The notes under the pieces are model-generated. The model worked only from the letters and a program-made list of their open reading frames with translations, was not told the DNA's origin and did not search any database. This document shows, piece after piece, positions 11,461 to 22,856 of a stretch of 64,000 nucleotides of DNA. Made by a program: the position numbers and the translations under genes. This DNA is from Mytilus californianus (lineage: Eukaryota; Mollusca; Bivalvia; Mytilida; Mytilidae): NCBI RefSeq assembly GCF_021869535.1, contig NW_026262668.1:14492348-14556347 (forward strand), read 5' to 3'. Positions within the stretch are counted from its first letter, which is position 1. Each line of letters begins with the position of its first letter.

Positions 11461-11559
11461 CTTTAACATCAAGGCCTCCTTTAAATTTGTCCCATCCTTT
11501 TAAAACAATGGTAGCACCAATAAGTTCAAGGAAATTTCGAAAGGCTTTCGTGTTGTGTT
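11461..11559 (-). CDS. GARNL3: GARNL3 exon 9: Rap-GAP domain, FLELIG...KGGLD
   Basis: This 99-bp exon has 3' splice site gatctatttttag/AA and 5' splice site GTTAAAG/gtaagt. Two bases complete a Glu codon from exon 8 (G+AA); the last base starts a Gly codon. It encodes HNTKAFRNFLELIGATIVLK and then GWDKFKGGLDVK. The family pattern is F..FL.L.GDTI.LKGW..YRGGLD. Asp in GDTI is replaced here by Ala (GATI). Confidence 0.93.
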
Positions 11560-11913
11560 CTAAAAATAGATCATTACGACTAGGAAATTAGCTTGACATT
11601 TCCAGAACACGTTGTCAAATCTGCCATTTTTAAAGATTTTACAGACTTATTCATTTATAATTCATAACAATATGATTAACGTTTATAAGTATTGATATTT
11701 GAAAAAGCGGAACAGTTATCATTTTAAAACATCAAATCAAAGTTTTGCACGTCGATTTCGCAATTTACTCAAATTAAACAATGTTGCAAGCCGTCAATTT
11801 TCCTGGAGAATGTTTGTTCGTCTGTTAGAAAATGATTTATATAATTCTCTGATTATTGTTTGCAAAAATGGTTTCAAGTCGTCTATCAGAGAGTTTATTT
11901 TCATTAACTTCAT

Positions 11914-12001
11914 GGGACGGATGGATGGACTGACGGATGGACGGATGACGGACGGACAGACGGATGGACGGTTGAACGGACGGACGGACGGACAGACAGA
12001 G
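11914..12001. repeat. Microsatellite (GGAC/GGAT)n
   Basis: This is an imperfect tetranucleotide array of ggac, ggat and agac in the intron between exons 8 and 9. Short frames on both strands run through it and are not genes. Confidence 0.9.
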
Positions 12002-12206
12002 GTAAAACAGTATACCACCACTTTTTTAAAGCGGGGGTATAATTATTCTTTTGATTACATTCATCAATGCTCGGTCTTGACATTAACTTCGACTCAGTCA
12101 ACAGTGAATAAATACACAGCCACTTCACATTGTCAGCATGTCACATGTGTAAAACACAAAACTAACAAATAACACATTTAAGAAGTATAGAAATCCGTGT
12201 CCTTAC

Positions 12207-12282
12207 CGTTGCTATAAAATTCATCATCACATGACTGGGTTTCTTTGGCATATATCACACCAAACTTAAAATTCACCGAACC
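12207..12282 (-). CDS. GARNL3: GARNL3 exon 8: start of the Rap-GAP domain, GSVNFKFGV
   Basis: This 76-bp exon runs from attgtag/GGT to AGCAACG/gtaagg. It starts in phase 0 and encodes GSVNFKFGVIYAKETQSC and then DDEFYSN, plus the first base of a Glu codon. It matches GSVNFKFGVLFAKDGQ..DDEMFSN of GARNL3. Its 3' splice site has an unusually poor pyrimidine tract, because the upstream intron is a tandem array of copies of this very splice site and the first codons of the exon (12253-12998). Confidence 0.93.
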
Positions 12283-12998
12283 CTACAATAGATATCACAT
12301 CGAACTTAAAATTCATCAAACCAAACAATATATCACACCAAACTTAAAATTCACCGAGCCCTACAATTATATATCGCACCAAACTTAAAATTCACCGAAC
12401 CGTGCAACAGAAAATGTATATATCACACCAAACTTAAAATTTACCGAAACCTAAACTTAAATTTCGCCACACCCAACAGTTAAAATATGTATGACACAAA
12501 AGCTAAAATTCACCAAACCCTACAATTGATAATATATATATCACACAAAGCCTAAAGTTCACAAAATCCTACAATTGAAAATGTATATCACACAAAACCT
12601 TAACTTCACCAAACCCTACAATTGAAAATATTTATGACACAAAAGCTAAAATTCACCAAACCTTACAATTGAAAATATATATCACACAAAACCTAAACTT
12701 CACCAAATCCTACAATTAAAAATATACATCACACAAAACCTAAACTTCACCAAACCTTACAATTAAAAATATATATCACACAAAACCTAAAGTTCAGCAA
12801 ATCCTACAATTGAAAATATATATAACACTAAACCTAAAGTTCAGCAAATCCTACAATTGAAAATATATATAGCACCAAACTTTTGTTGATTCATCGATTC
12901 CTTTATTCAAAGACAAACATATTCTACTGAACCTTAAATTAAGTTTAACCAATTGTTGAATAAAAATATCACATCAAACTTAAAATTCACCGAATCGT
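12253..12998. repeat. Minisatellite derived from the exon 8 splice acceptor
   Basis: The array has roughly 14 units of about 42-48 bp plus a detached unit near 12965. Typical units read atatcacaccaaacttaaaa then ttcaccgaaccctacaat. The first unit is the genuine intron/exon 8 boundary: on the minus strand it reads attgtag/ggttcggtgaa followed by ttttaagtttggtg. Many other units keep the attgtag/g acceptor and a version of the GSVNFKFGV codons. Divergence rises with distance from the exon. Confidence 0.88.
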
Positions 12999-13138
12999 TT
13001 AAATAAAGTGACATACATAATACTAAGCTAGAATCTTTAATGAAAATTTTTAATAGTTAATGAAAATAAAATATCTATAAAAACAACCTAGGTCTAATTC
13101 AAACTTTTTATTTTATCAAATTTATTTGAATTCAGTAA

Positions 13139-13222
13139 GTCCAGTTAAAAGTAAAATTACAAAAATACCGAACTCCAAGAAGAATTCAGAACGGAAAGCC
13201 CTTTATGAAATGGCAAAATTGT
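13139..13222 (-). repeat. Dispersed repeat family F, fragment
   Basis: Words agttaaaagtaaaattacaa and agaattcagaacggaaagcc parallel 2248-2340 and the reverse of 27840-27930. Confidence 0.6.
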
Positions 13223-14026
13223 TGGCAAAGATTTGATCGGAAAATAAGATATCCCTACTAGGTTGATTAGAGAAATGAAACGCACTTCACAAACCAAGAA
13301 TATTTCTACTATTATGAACCCAGAACTTAATTGCGGATGTTAGAACAGTTGTACCAAAGAAAGAGATACTGAAAATAGCATCAGAATTGGTTGTCCAAAA
13401 AATAATGATGCAAAATAAACACGCTGAAAAGAATTTTGTTTATATGTTTATATAGATTTTGATTTGAAGGCTTTACGAGGGTCACAAGACATGCAAGATA
13501 AATAAAAAGTGTGTCAACCTAACTATCTGGAATAGTTTGACCTTTTTGACCATCAACTATGAAACTGAACCAGTAAAAACGTTTTAGACTTTTTTATTAT
13601 ATTGTAATTTTTAACTTCTCGTGAAACTCTGATGCTGAAATATTAGTTTATATTTTCCTTCTCAAATTTGTTTTTCAATTGAATTTTCTTAGAGGCAAGA
13701 GTTCAAAATGACATTTTATACTGATAACGCATGTAAATTAGTCTTTAAATCAATTACTGCTAAACTTCATCGGTTGTCGTGTTTTGTTTATCGGTTTATG
13801 GATTGCACCGAAAAAAGGAAAAAAACTCGACAAATTTGGCATTGAAGAGTTTTTGCCTAACATACATTGTATCAATGAATCATTACGACCTCAAAATATA
13901 AACAACTACAAATATCTTAAATAAAACTTGATATATTGGCTTGGTAATACTTCGCGTTACAAAAACATCAATTCTTCCAATTTACGATCTGTTTGCTGTC
14001 TAGTTATAAAGCAGTATAAAACTTAC
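13223..14026. other. Intron 7, remainder
   Basis: This is AT-rich sequence in which I see no exon, repeat or structure. Confidence 0.5.
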
Positions 14027-14117
14027 CTCTTGTTCCTCCAATACAAGTAAATCTTTCTGGATTTCAGGATCAAAAATTTCCTTTGGTCCTCTTTCTGTTT
14101 TATGAAGATTAAAATGG
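14027..14117 (-). CDS. GARNL3: GARNL3 exon 7: EIFDPEIQKDLLVLEEQE
   Basis: This 91-bp exon has 3' splice site tttcatttcag/C and 5' splice site AACAAGAG/gtaagt. The first base completes a Ser codon (AG+C) and the exon ends in phase 0. It encodes HFNLHKTERGPKEIF and then DPEIQKDLLVLEEQE. It matches MNLDKFEKGPREIFHPEIQKDLLVLEEQE of GARNL3, the linker just before the catalytic domain. Confidence 0.95.
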
Positions 14118-14637
14118 CTGAAATGAAAAGGAGGTTTGATCTATGTTTACTCCAAATAAAATTACGTTTATTTTTTAGAAGGAGACAAAGTTTCGATAAT
14201 TCATATTTTCAGTATGTTTACTTGAAATAAGTTATGAATGCAACTGCAAGATACTATATATTACAACAACTTAGTATAATTACAACACCTTGAAAGCAAA
14301 ATATATTTTTCTATCTCACATACCATTTTTCTAATAAAAGTCCCTATTACTCCTCTTTTATTTCGGATGATCATCTTTAAAGAACATGTATAATGTATTG
14401 GTTATTTATTGTTTTTGTGAATTCTAAATGTACTTTATATATATACGCAGCACGGTGCCTAATACAATATCAAACTATTACATTTGTAAGAAATAACAAT
14501 TTTTGTATCAAGCTTAAACAGATTGCACCATTTACAAGTGACCTACTTATACTACTGTTACATATTGCCTGCCTTTTTCTTCTTCCACATTTAACATTAT
14601 TCTTTATATACTCTTGGCATTTACTGACAATACGCAC

Positions 14638-14702
14638 CTTAAAATACCTTTAACTGTTTGAGGTTTACTTTGATTGTAAGGCAAGCATATCTTCTTAGCA
14701 CC
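14638..14702 (-). CDS. GARNL3: GARNL3 exon 6: KKICLPY
   Basis: This 65-bp exon lies between taaacag/GGT and TTTTAAG/gtgcgt. It encodes GAKKICLPYNQSKPQTVK then GIL and ends with AG of a Ser codon. A closer GT (after GTTAAAG, about 10 bases upstream) would give the wrong phase; the gtgcgt donor gives both the right phase and the expected SIL-like residues, so I chose it. The family has GTQKICLPYSPTKTLSVKSIL here. Confidence 0.88.
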
Positions 14703-15109
14703 CTGTTTAAATATAGCATGTATTATTAAAGAATATTACAACTTTTATATTGCAATATAAAAGACAGCATTGATTTTGTCGATTCCATTTATCTGTAATT
14801 ATAATTGTATGATAGCGATTCCACTGCGCATGACTCTTGTTTATTGCTGCATCATCAAACTTTTCTCTGTGATATATGAAACCTTACTTTTGGCATAAGA
14901 TCTACTTAAAATTTAGTGATATAGTTCGTTGGGTCCTTTCAGGGAAGCACCATAACACTTGTTAAAGATATGTAACCGGTTAACTTAAATTTTAAATGGT
15001 CAAATTCAGTGTGCCATCATACGTATGTGTAGCATTATATAAATATCAAAAAAGCTATATCTAACTTGCTTACAGGAGAGAAATTGAATATGAAAAAGAA
15101 GTAAAATGC

Positions 15110-15199
15110 AACTCTTTTCACAAAAAGTCTTACGATTAAAATTGTTCCTAAGTTATGATAAAATGTTCATGACTAAAATTCTCGTAAGATTTTTTGTTA
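15110..15199. mobile_element. Small foldback element, copy 1
   Basis: It starts aactcttttcacaaaaagtc then ttacgattaaaattg and ends ctcgtaagattttttgt. The ends are inverted relative to each other. The same family is better preserved at 56843-56946. Confidence 0.65.
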
Positions 15200-15788
15200 A
15201 TTCAATAAAAAAACTGTAAAAGGCAAATCTTGTTTTCAAGAGTTAAAAACAATCACCTCTTTTATTTTATTTTTTTTTTACATAAAATATCATTATTTCT
15301 TATAATTTTATCATAATCAAGACATTAGTCACACTATTAGTTTAAAGCAATTAAAATGAATAAGTGAACTTTTCTAAGTTTTCAAACATATATGGCCATA
15401 TTTAGCTGTAGGAATGAATAGAAAATATACAGACAAAATCTGTTCTGCTTTTTCCAAGTCTTCAGTTCTACATTGAATATTTCACAAATTAAATCAAATG
15501 AGGACATAACCCTATCAATACTAAAAAAAATCTATGTTTGTATAAAAAATATCAGAAATATGTATTCTGTCCAATATTTCATATACAGTTTATTCTTTTC
15601 TTCATGTTCTCCTACTGTCATTATTGACAACACATTTGTATACACCATGTTTTACCCGTAACTTGTCTGCTCCTACAATGTAAAACAAACATTGCAAAAA
15701 CCTTATGTAGTGTCTTCATTCCGAAACTCAGCTACCTTTCCCCCTTTGCAATTCAGATTACCATTATTGTTAGTATCTACAAACTTAC

Positions 15789-15907
15789 ACTTTTGCACCA
15801 TAAAATAGCTCTATATTGCTGCACATTATGATTATTAACATCAGTAACCACTACAGAAAGAAGGAAAGGCTCCCGATCAATATCCGTGCCCACATAGTTC
15901 TGGTGAA
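15789..15907 (-). CDS. GARNL3: GARNL3 exon 5: HQNYVG...PFLLSV...AILW
   Basis: This 119-bp exon runs from gatatttcag/TT to CAAAAGT/gtaagt. The two first bases complete a Leu codon (C+TT) and the exon ends in phase 0. It encodes HQNYVGTDIDREPFLLSVVV, TDVNNHNVQQYRAILWCKS. Vertebrate GARNL3 has VHQNYIGNDAEKSPFFLSV...VPQYRAILWRK. This N-terminal domain precedes the catalytic domain, as in RAP1GAP relatives. Confidence 0.95.
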
Positions 15908-16441
15908 CTGAAATATCAATTTCTATAGTTATCTTATTTTCTGTCAAGGAAATTGAGAATTCCGAAGGAAAATAATCTTTCAAATTAGCTCTAAGCATGA
16001 ATATATGATTTTGATTATCAATGATGATTGTCAACTGCGATGCAATCACCTGCGAGGAACCAACGCCACAGAAACAAATGTTCCAAACTTAGAATTAATT
16101 TTGTAAAAAAAACCAAATACGCAGAAAGATTTCATAAATTTTCTTTAAAACTATATTTCAATTATGGTATCAGATAAGTAGCAAGAATACAATTAAACGT
16201 TAATGGAACGTTTAAAGTCATTTAAATATTGATAAATGATCAAATTTAGCAGACAGTTTTCAAAAAGTAGAAATATTAAACGGCCTTATATTTGTATGAC
16301 ATCAAATCTGATTATTACAATTTTTAATCAAGATATGAGCTTATTAATAAACTTATTTTCTGAAAAGATATATTTAGTTTTAATCTCCGAACAGACAGAA
16401 GCCATTGAATTACGAAAATGAAATTAAAAAGGATTACTTAC

Positions 16442-16526
16442 GTTTTCCTAGAAAATATTTAAAGTACCATCTGGTCTGAAATTCTGGATTCTCTAGATGT
16501 ATGGGACTATTAACAGGACTTGGTAC
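16442..16526 (-). CDS. GARNL3: GARNL3 exon 4: TRWYFKYFLGK
   Basis: This 85-bp exon has 3' splice site ttttctgaag/GTA and 5' splice site GGAAAAC/gtaagt. It starts in phase 0 and encodes VPSPVNSPIHLENPEFQ and then TRWYFKYFLGK plus one base. It matches HLENPEYHTRWYFKYFLG of GARNL3. The acceptor is inferred from phase continuity with exon 3. Confidence 0.92.
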
Positions 16527-16910
16527 CTTCAGAAAACATAGATAATTTAATAATTCAAAACTACAATTTTGGAAGATTTTGTCATTTTATTTGAGTATCT
16601 TTCAAAGCGTTGATCAGGATAGTAATAAAAATGGATGATTATAACGTCTATGAAAAAATAACCCAACAACACAAATACATATATCGAATTCTTAAACCAT
16701 TGTGGTGACGTCAACCTATTCATTTACCGTGGATTCTTTTTCTAGAATCAACGCTTCCTAAATCTGCCGCTGAAATGGACTCACCAAATTATATTCAATT
16801 GTTTCCTTTGTTTGTCTAACTTCATTAAGTTTGAAGGGCTAATTTACTGATTTCTGTTCACTAATGGAATTAATTTAAAAACTTACCTTTAATTTTTGTA
16901 ATTTGTATAT

Positions 16911-16996
16911 GCCTTCACTGGGAATCGAACCCTTCCTTGAAATCTGTTATGAATGACTGACATCAACACATCGACGAAACCTCTCGGCTACCAATG
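16911..16996 (-). repeat. tRNA-like sequence (SINE head or tRNA pseudogene)
   Basis: On the minus strand it has an A-box-like ggtagccgagaggtttcg and a B-box-like gggttcgattcccagt about 50 bp apart. It does not fold into a clean cloverleaf by eye, so I call it tRNA-derived rather than a functional tRNA. Confidence 0.55.
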
Positions 16997-17093
16997 GGTT
17001 ACAACTTAGATGTCTATTTTATATATATAAATGAACATCGGACACACAGGGGTTGTACCTTTATATATACACAACGGGCAGTCGTATAGTATA

Positions 17094-17180
17094 AGTTGGT
17101 AGCCGCGCGGTTAGCATGCTTAAAATCAACGAGTTAAACGATAGGGATTTGTCGGTTTAGGTTCGAATCCCTGTATTATC
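17094..17180 (+). repeat. tRNA-like sequence, opposite orientation
   Basis: It has an A-box-like ttggtagccgcgcggttagc and B-box ggttcgaatcc (17160-17170). It lies about 100 bp from the reverse tRNA-like sequence at 16911-16996, the two heads being divergent copies of a similar promoter structure. Confidence 0.55.
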
Positions 17181-17479
17181 TCTGTTGTCCTAATTCTGTT
17201 TTTTTTTCTAATTTTGCATGTAATAGTGGATATTTTTGTAATAATAGCGAGTTTTACCGTTTATTTTTTGGATTATTATTGGCTATTTCACATGTTTGAA
17301 ACAAAAATGATTACATTCTATTTGTCAATGTTTGTTGTATAAATATAGTATGATTTCATCTGTTTTACTGCATAATTTTAAAAATGTTTGTTCGCAAATT
17401 CCTATGCGAGAAAATCGTGATGTGCCTAGAGTGCTAGAAATTTTGGTAACATACTTATTATATATACTTTATATATGCT

Positions 17480-17535
17480 TTTTGGTCGGGTTGTTGTCTC
17501 TTTGACACATTCCCCATTTCCATTCTCAATTTTAT
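17480..17535 (-). repeat. Dispersed repeat family C, short copy
   Basis: It reads tttggtcgggttgttgtctc then tttgacacattccccatttc, the reverse of the start of 45808-45960. Confidence 0.75.
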
Positions 17536-17776
17536 TAGAAATATGTTCGAAAATGTCTTATTTTGATAAAACAGATAATATTCAGATGCCTGATAATATA
17601 AAGATCTTTTAAGGTAGAAGTGTTATATTTGTATTTTGTTAACCAATTAATTGTGATCTGAGATTTATCAATGCATCGTTGGACACGATAACATGGTTAT
17701 TTAAACTCACTTACAATACCTTCTAATTAAGAAAAGGCTTTAATTTTGAAAAGAAATTAACACAATAGTTTAAGTT

Positions 17777-17877
17777 ATAGATACAATGGATAAGCGTAGA
17801 TTCATGAAAAACAAACCATTCGCCCTCCGGGCTCATGGTTTCTTTTTCAAGAATCCACGCTTATCCATTGTATCTAT
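17777..17877. repeat. Foldback element (near-perfect hairpin)
   Basis: The left arm atagatacaatggataagcg and the right arm cgcttatccattgtatctat are exact inverted repeats; the pairing continues inward (gattc / gaatc, accat / atggt) to a GC-rich apex cgccctccgggc. It is about 101 bp in all and non-coding. Confidence 0.8.
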
Positions 17878-19050
17878 ATAACAGAAATAGACATGCGTAT
17901 ATACTATTATATCAAGCTTTAAATCGGCCTAAGTATAGACAATTAGTAAATATATAATATAGATGCATCAACATTCTGTAATCAACATCATATTCCCTAG
18001 AGGAAACAACACGAAGATAAAACTAAGACAGCCACTGACGAGACGAAATGAGAACATTTTAAAGGAAATAAGCTATTGGTATTGTTTTTCCGATACAATT
18101 CGTCTATTTTTGTGCATTAGTTTTTCTACGCGTTTTTCGTGAATTGATTTTTTCTTCAAGAGCAATGTACAGTTCGGAATAACGTTTTGATTTATGGATA
18201 TATATTACATTGTTGAATATTTTTTTCTGGTACACAATTATTTCTTCAACTAAATAAAAAATAGGAGGAAATGGCCATATGTCTTTCACTGGAACACTAT
18301 CATAAGCAGATGAAACTAATTATCACTGTCTACTGACTTGTTCCTACACAGTTCATGCCAACTGCTTGTAAGTGATGAAGATCTAATTAACTACCACACA
18401 TCGATATGCTTTATACAGTTATCACATCAAAATGTACCTTTACGTAAATAATTATTAACTTCCTGGTACAACGCCATTCTGTATATTTTTTTAAAGGTTT
18501 CACTGTGAACATTTATACTTAGTAGAGACACAAGATATACCGTGGTAAAACAACAAAAATGTCACCAAATCAACAAGATTTCTACAAAATGCCTTTATAT
18601 CGAGTACATTCTCGTATAGAAGATCTGCTGATCCCATGATAATTTGAGTTTTCCTTGTGACATTGTAACTTAGGTACTCTGCTGGTCTAGCATAGTATAC
18701 AGAGTGTTATCTGGCAGTCGTATACATTTGATAAAAGGAGATTTTGTGTTTACGTCGGTGAGATAGAAACCTTAAAACAAGGTATATAGATTCTATTCTA
18801 CATACTTGTAGCTTTACTTCCCTTTTGGAAAGGAAACCTATGAGAAAGTTGTTCATTTGACAATGATCCCAACATTACTGGGCAGTCACAACTTTATAAA
18901 CGAACATCATTTATTGCTGTTCCTCATTGTGACTGTTTCGTTAACATCGTCATCGATAAGCATCGGAGCTTAGAACCTTTACATCAGATCAAGACGATAC
19001 CTAACGTTAGTTTTTTTTTTTTTTTTTTTTTTTGGTAAACTCTTTGATAA
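17878..19050. other. Intron 3, no recognisable feature
   Basis: I see AT-rich sequence ending in a run of about 23 T (19011-19033) next to a family A copy. No supported exon or repeat lies here. Confidence 0.5.
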
Positions 19051-19245
19051 AAGAGGGACGAAAGATACCAGAGGGACAGTGAAACTCATAGATCGAAAAC
19101 AAACTGACAACGCCATGGCCAAAAATAAAAAGACAAACAGACAAATAATAGAAAGATGACACAACATAGAAAACCAAAGACTAAGCAACACGAACCCCAC
19201 CAAAAACTGGGGGTGATCTCAGGTGCTCCGGAAGGGTAAGCAGAT
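19051..19245 (-). repeat. Dispersed repeat family A, reverse copy with T tail
   Basis: It runs from aagagggacgaaagatacca through gccatggccaaaaataaaaa to gtgctccggaagggtaagca. A run of about 23 T immediately to the left (an A tail on the repeat's other strand) is compatible with retroposition. Confidence 0.85.
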
Positions 19246-19449
19246 AATATTATCGATAACGGGTGAATCACATACTATCCTTCGATTATCTTTTATTGTG
19301 TTTTACGTGGAAAAGTTTTACAAATGTGACTTTATCGTACAGATAATCGTATCAAGATATTCAAAACCTGCTTCTATTTTTTAAACGGCGTACAACTGAA
19401 ATTTGTCATATTCAGCTGCAATTCAAACATGGAAAATAATGAAATAGAT

Positions 19450-19486
19450 ACAAGAAGATGTGGTATGAGTGCCAATGTATGTTTTT
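19450..19486 (+). repeat. Dispersed repeat family B, core only
   Basis: Only the core survives: acaagaagatgtggtatgag then tgccaatgta. Confidence 0.75.
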
Positions 19487-20814
19487 CTCACCACTTTAAA
19501 TTTCTTCCATGTAGCCGATTTATGACACAAGTCTGTTTACGAATTGAGATTATTTTGACATTTCATATCGAAGAACTTTGACGGGTTTCATCGTGACGCG
19601 CTTTTTTATAATTTAATGGAAATCAACTACACCAAAACAAGCAATAATACTGAACAAATGTTTTCAAATGATGAGTTTTGAAAAGGTCAATTCAATCATT
19701 ATTGAGGATATTTTCTATTTAAAGGAAATGATGAAATTGTAAACATCTCTCGTTTTCCCCATTTATAAAACATCACAATAATTTCTAAATTTGGCTGATC
19801 ATAAAATAATGTATGTAAGACATTTTATTGCATGTAAATGTTATTTTGTCGTCTTTAAAATTTCCTGCGGATATTGGTGAACGTAAGAAAAGACATATTC
19901 TGATGTTAAAATTTAGACGGTCGTTAACTGATGAAAGTTACAACAAAACATCTTTGCGTTATCTTTATGGCTTTAGAATTATCTAAAGATTTTATTTTTT
20001 TTTGAAAGAGACATTCATGCATTACGTGGGTTGTTGATTTAGACCCCATATACATATATATCAAACTATAAATGATAGAATCTAACATCTTTTTATGAAA
20101 ATTGTCATGAACACATTTATACCTTATAAAGAATTGTGAAGAATATTTCGATACATATGCATGTGTAATTCCCACAACAAATTTTAACATATCAGATTTG
20201 GAAGAAATATATTAAAAACAAAGCACTTATTTTGTTGATTTTGTCATGCTGTAAAATTTTGTTGAATTTGTTGAATGAAATTTGGAAAATGCCATTAAGA
20301 CAAATATCTCATAGAAGTTAGTCCACAGATAAAGCCACCCGTAATGGAGGATAAAGGGTTACAGTGAAACAGAGGGTTTAGAAAGTATGTATCATCAAAA
20401 CAAGTTTACTTGTAACCACGCTTAATAATATTTAGCTGGAGAGACAATTTTTGAAAGGTGCATTACTTTTGAAGGCCAATGAAGGAAAAATTTAATTAAC
20501 AACTGGAAAGGTATGGAAATATAAAAGAATATCAAGGCTCTATCAATTCACTTATTTGTCACGTGCTCCACGTGCTTTGTGTTGACTTAGTAAAGTATAT
20601 ATGCATGCATTGGTACAATAATGTCTATAAAAATAAAAGAAACCTGCGCGTTTTACATGACTTTAAATTGTATGAAATGATGGATGGAGTTTTGGTGTTT
20701 AATGCCACTTTCAACACTATTGTCTATTTCGTGGCGGCCATTTTTTATAGGTGGAGACGGCCGGAGTGTCCGGAGAGAACCAGCGATCTTCAACAGGAAA
20801 ACTGACACTCCAAG

Positions 20815-20936
20815 TCAATTAAGATTGGAGTCGAACGCACCTGCCACGTGCGGGGTTCAAATTTACAACATCAGTGTCGACAGACTAGTGGTACAGTAGT
20901 TGAACTACTTAGACCCCTCGGCTACCATGGCGCACA
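20815..20936 (-). repeat. tRNA-like sequence, third copy
   Basis: On the minus strand it begins ccatggtagccgaggggtct (A-box-like) and ends with gtgcgttcgactccaa (B-box-like), separated by about 85 bp. The wide spacing argues against a real tRNA gene. Confidence 0.45.
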
Positions 20937-22315
20937 GTTTACATTGTACAGGTTGTTCTCGCATTTGGAACTTCTTCTTACAGGCATACATTTTCTTAGC
21001 GTCTACTTGCAAATTCAATTTGTATGCGCCTTTGAATTTGGAATTCTCCAAATTGTAGGATATTCTGAAACTATGTGACGTCACAAATATTCATACTAGA
21101 TTCTAAGATGCAGAGGTGTATCCAATGATGTAAAAATTGCAGCGAATGAGTAAATAAAATTTTAGGTCAGTAAATTTCGTTCTCATCAAGAAAACTGCAA
21201 TGGTTCTATTCATAGAGTTAAGTATATATACGAATTCTTCCAAACAGATATATTGCAACGTGATACTAAGTTACAACAGATGAATGTAGAGTTATTTACA
21301 TTTTGTAATTCAAAAGTCTGTCACCTATTTCTACTAAACGCACAGGTCTCTTTCTAGTATATTTCTCATGTTAACTAGCTCATCTTAATTCATACTAAAA
21401 ATGACTTGAACTCATCAATTTATGCATGACCTTGGGCATTCCATATATAAGAAGGAATAGTGATATTTTGTTCTCCAGTATTTTTCTTAATTCAATAGTT
21501 TTTTCCCCAGAATTTCTCAAAACCATTGATGAAATCCTTGAAAAGATCACAAAACATGTTTTGTTTAACATAACACCCACATAACACTACCATTCAAAGA
21601 CATTAAGCACGATAGCCTAAGGCAGACCAATTAATATAGATGAAACAAGAAGATGAATGTCATTGGGACTATTAAAAGCGTAGCCTTCCAGATTTAACAA
21701 AAAAAAAACAATTAGGTCTATTCTTACGGGATTTGACCATTCAAAACATCATTAGTTATCAAATCAAATATTTGTTTTCATGGACCATCCTTTATTTTTA
21801 ATAGAAGCACATGATGTCAAAATTGATAAAAAAATATATGCACAATTTTCATGTAAATGTTTTACTTGGTGTATACCAGATTCCTCAGATTTAATGATGA
21901 TCATGGCATTGCATGAATATTTAGGAAGTGACGTTAAACCAGGCAATTGAACAAAATTTCAAAGTTAGACCGAAGTTAAGAACGTTTACTTTTAAAGATA
22001 ACTGGTTTTGTTAACCATTCTCATAAATATATTCCAAGCTTCTCAGGTATAAAGATTATTTGATAGTTTACAAGATAGTTAAATAAAAGATTGATCAAAC
22101 GCATTACATAAAAAAAGGAAGAAGTATCTCCAATAACCGATTCCTGCACTTTAAGTTAAGATAAAACATCTGTATAATTATTGGTATATAATTGTATTTG
22201 TATGATTAAATGCTGTTGTTTATTGATGTTGATTATATAAACCATGATGTCATTTTGAGGAATTTGGAGATAATAGCAGATATTTGATAGTCTCAGATAA
22301 ATTTGTTCTCTACTT
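20937..22315. other. Intron 3, no recognisable feature
   Basis: No coding signal or repeat was recognised. Confidence 0.5.
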
Positions 22316-22850
22316 TTCTATATTCGGAACAAATAGACCTTGACATATTGTTACAGACACTTGTTGGAACAAATATAGACCTTGACATATTGTTACAGAC
22401 ACTTGTCTGAACAAATAGACCTTGACATATTGTTACAGGCACTTGTCGAAACAAAAATAGACCTTGACATATTGTTACAGATACTTGTCGGAATGACAAT
22501 AGACCTTGACATATTGTTACAGACACTTGTTGGAACAAATGTACCTTGACATTTTGTTACAGACACTTATCCGAACAAATAGACCTTGCTATGTTGTGAA
22601 GACACTCGTCCGAAAAAATACGACTTGACATATTGTTACAGACACTTGTCGGAACAAATAGACCTTGACATATTGTTACAGACATTTTCGGAACAAATAG
22701 ACATTAACATATTGTATAGACACTTGTCGTGACAAATAGACTTTGACATATTGTATATACACTTGTCGGAACAGACCTTGCCATATGAATGTATAGACAC
22801 TTGTCGGAACAAATATACCTTGGCATATTGTATAGATACTTATTACAGGA
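22316..22850. repeat. Minisatellite, about 40-bp unit
   Basis: About 12-13 units have consensus gaacaaatagaccttgacat then attgttacagacacttgtcg. Length variation comes from an extra a/ta after acaaa. Units on the right are more degenerate. It directly abuts a family A copy. Confidence 0.9.
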
Positions 22851-22856
22851 TCATCA

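Noticed and set aside
11699..12172. 157-residue plus-strand frame
   Set aside because: Its middle is the GGAC microsatellite and its end runs toward exon 8 antisense; low-complexity artefact.
17094..17180. Functional tRNA gene
   Set aside because: A and B boxes are present, but the stems do not pair into a convincing cloverleaf by eye.
18979..19271. Frames reading MVGFVLLSLWFSMLCHL (also at 33885)
   Set aside because: They are the same dispersed repeat (family A) read in reverse; hydrophobic by composition, not genes.
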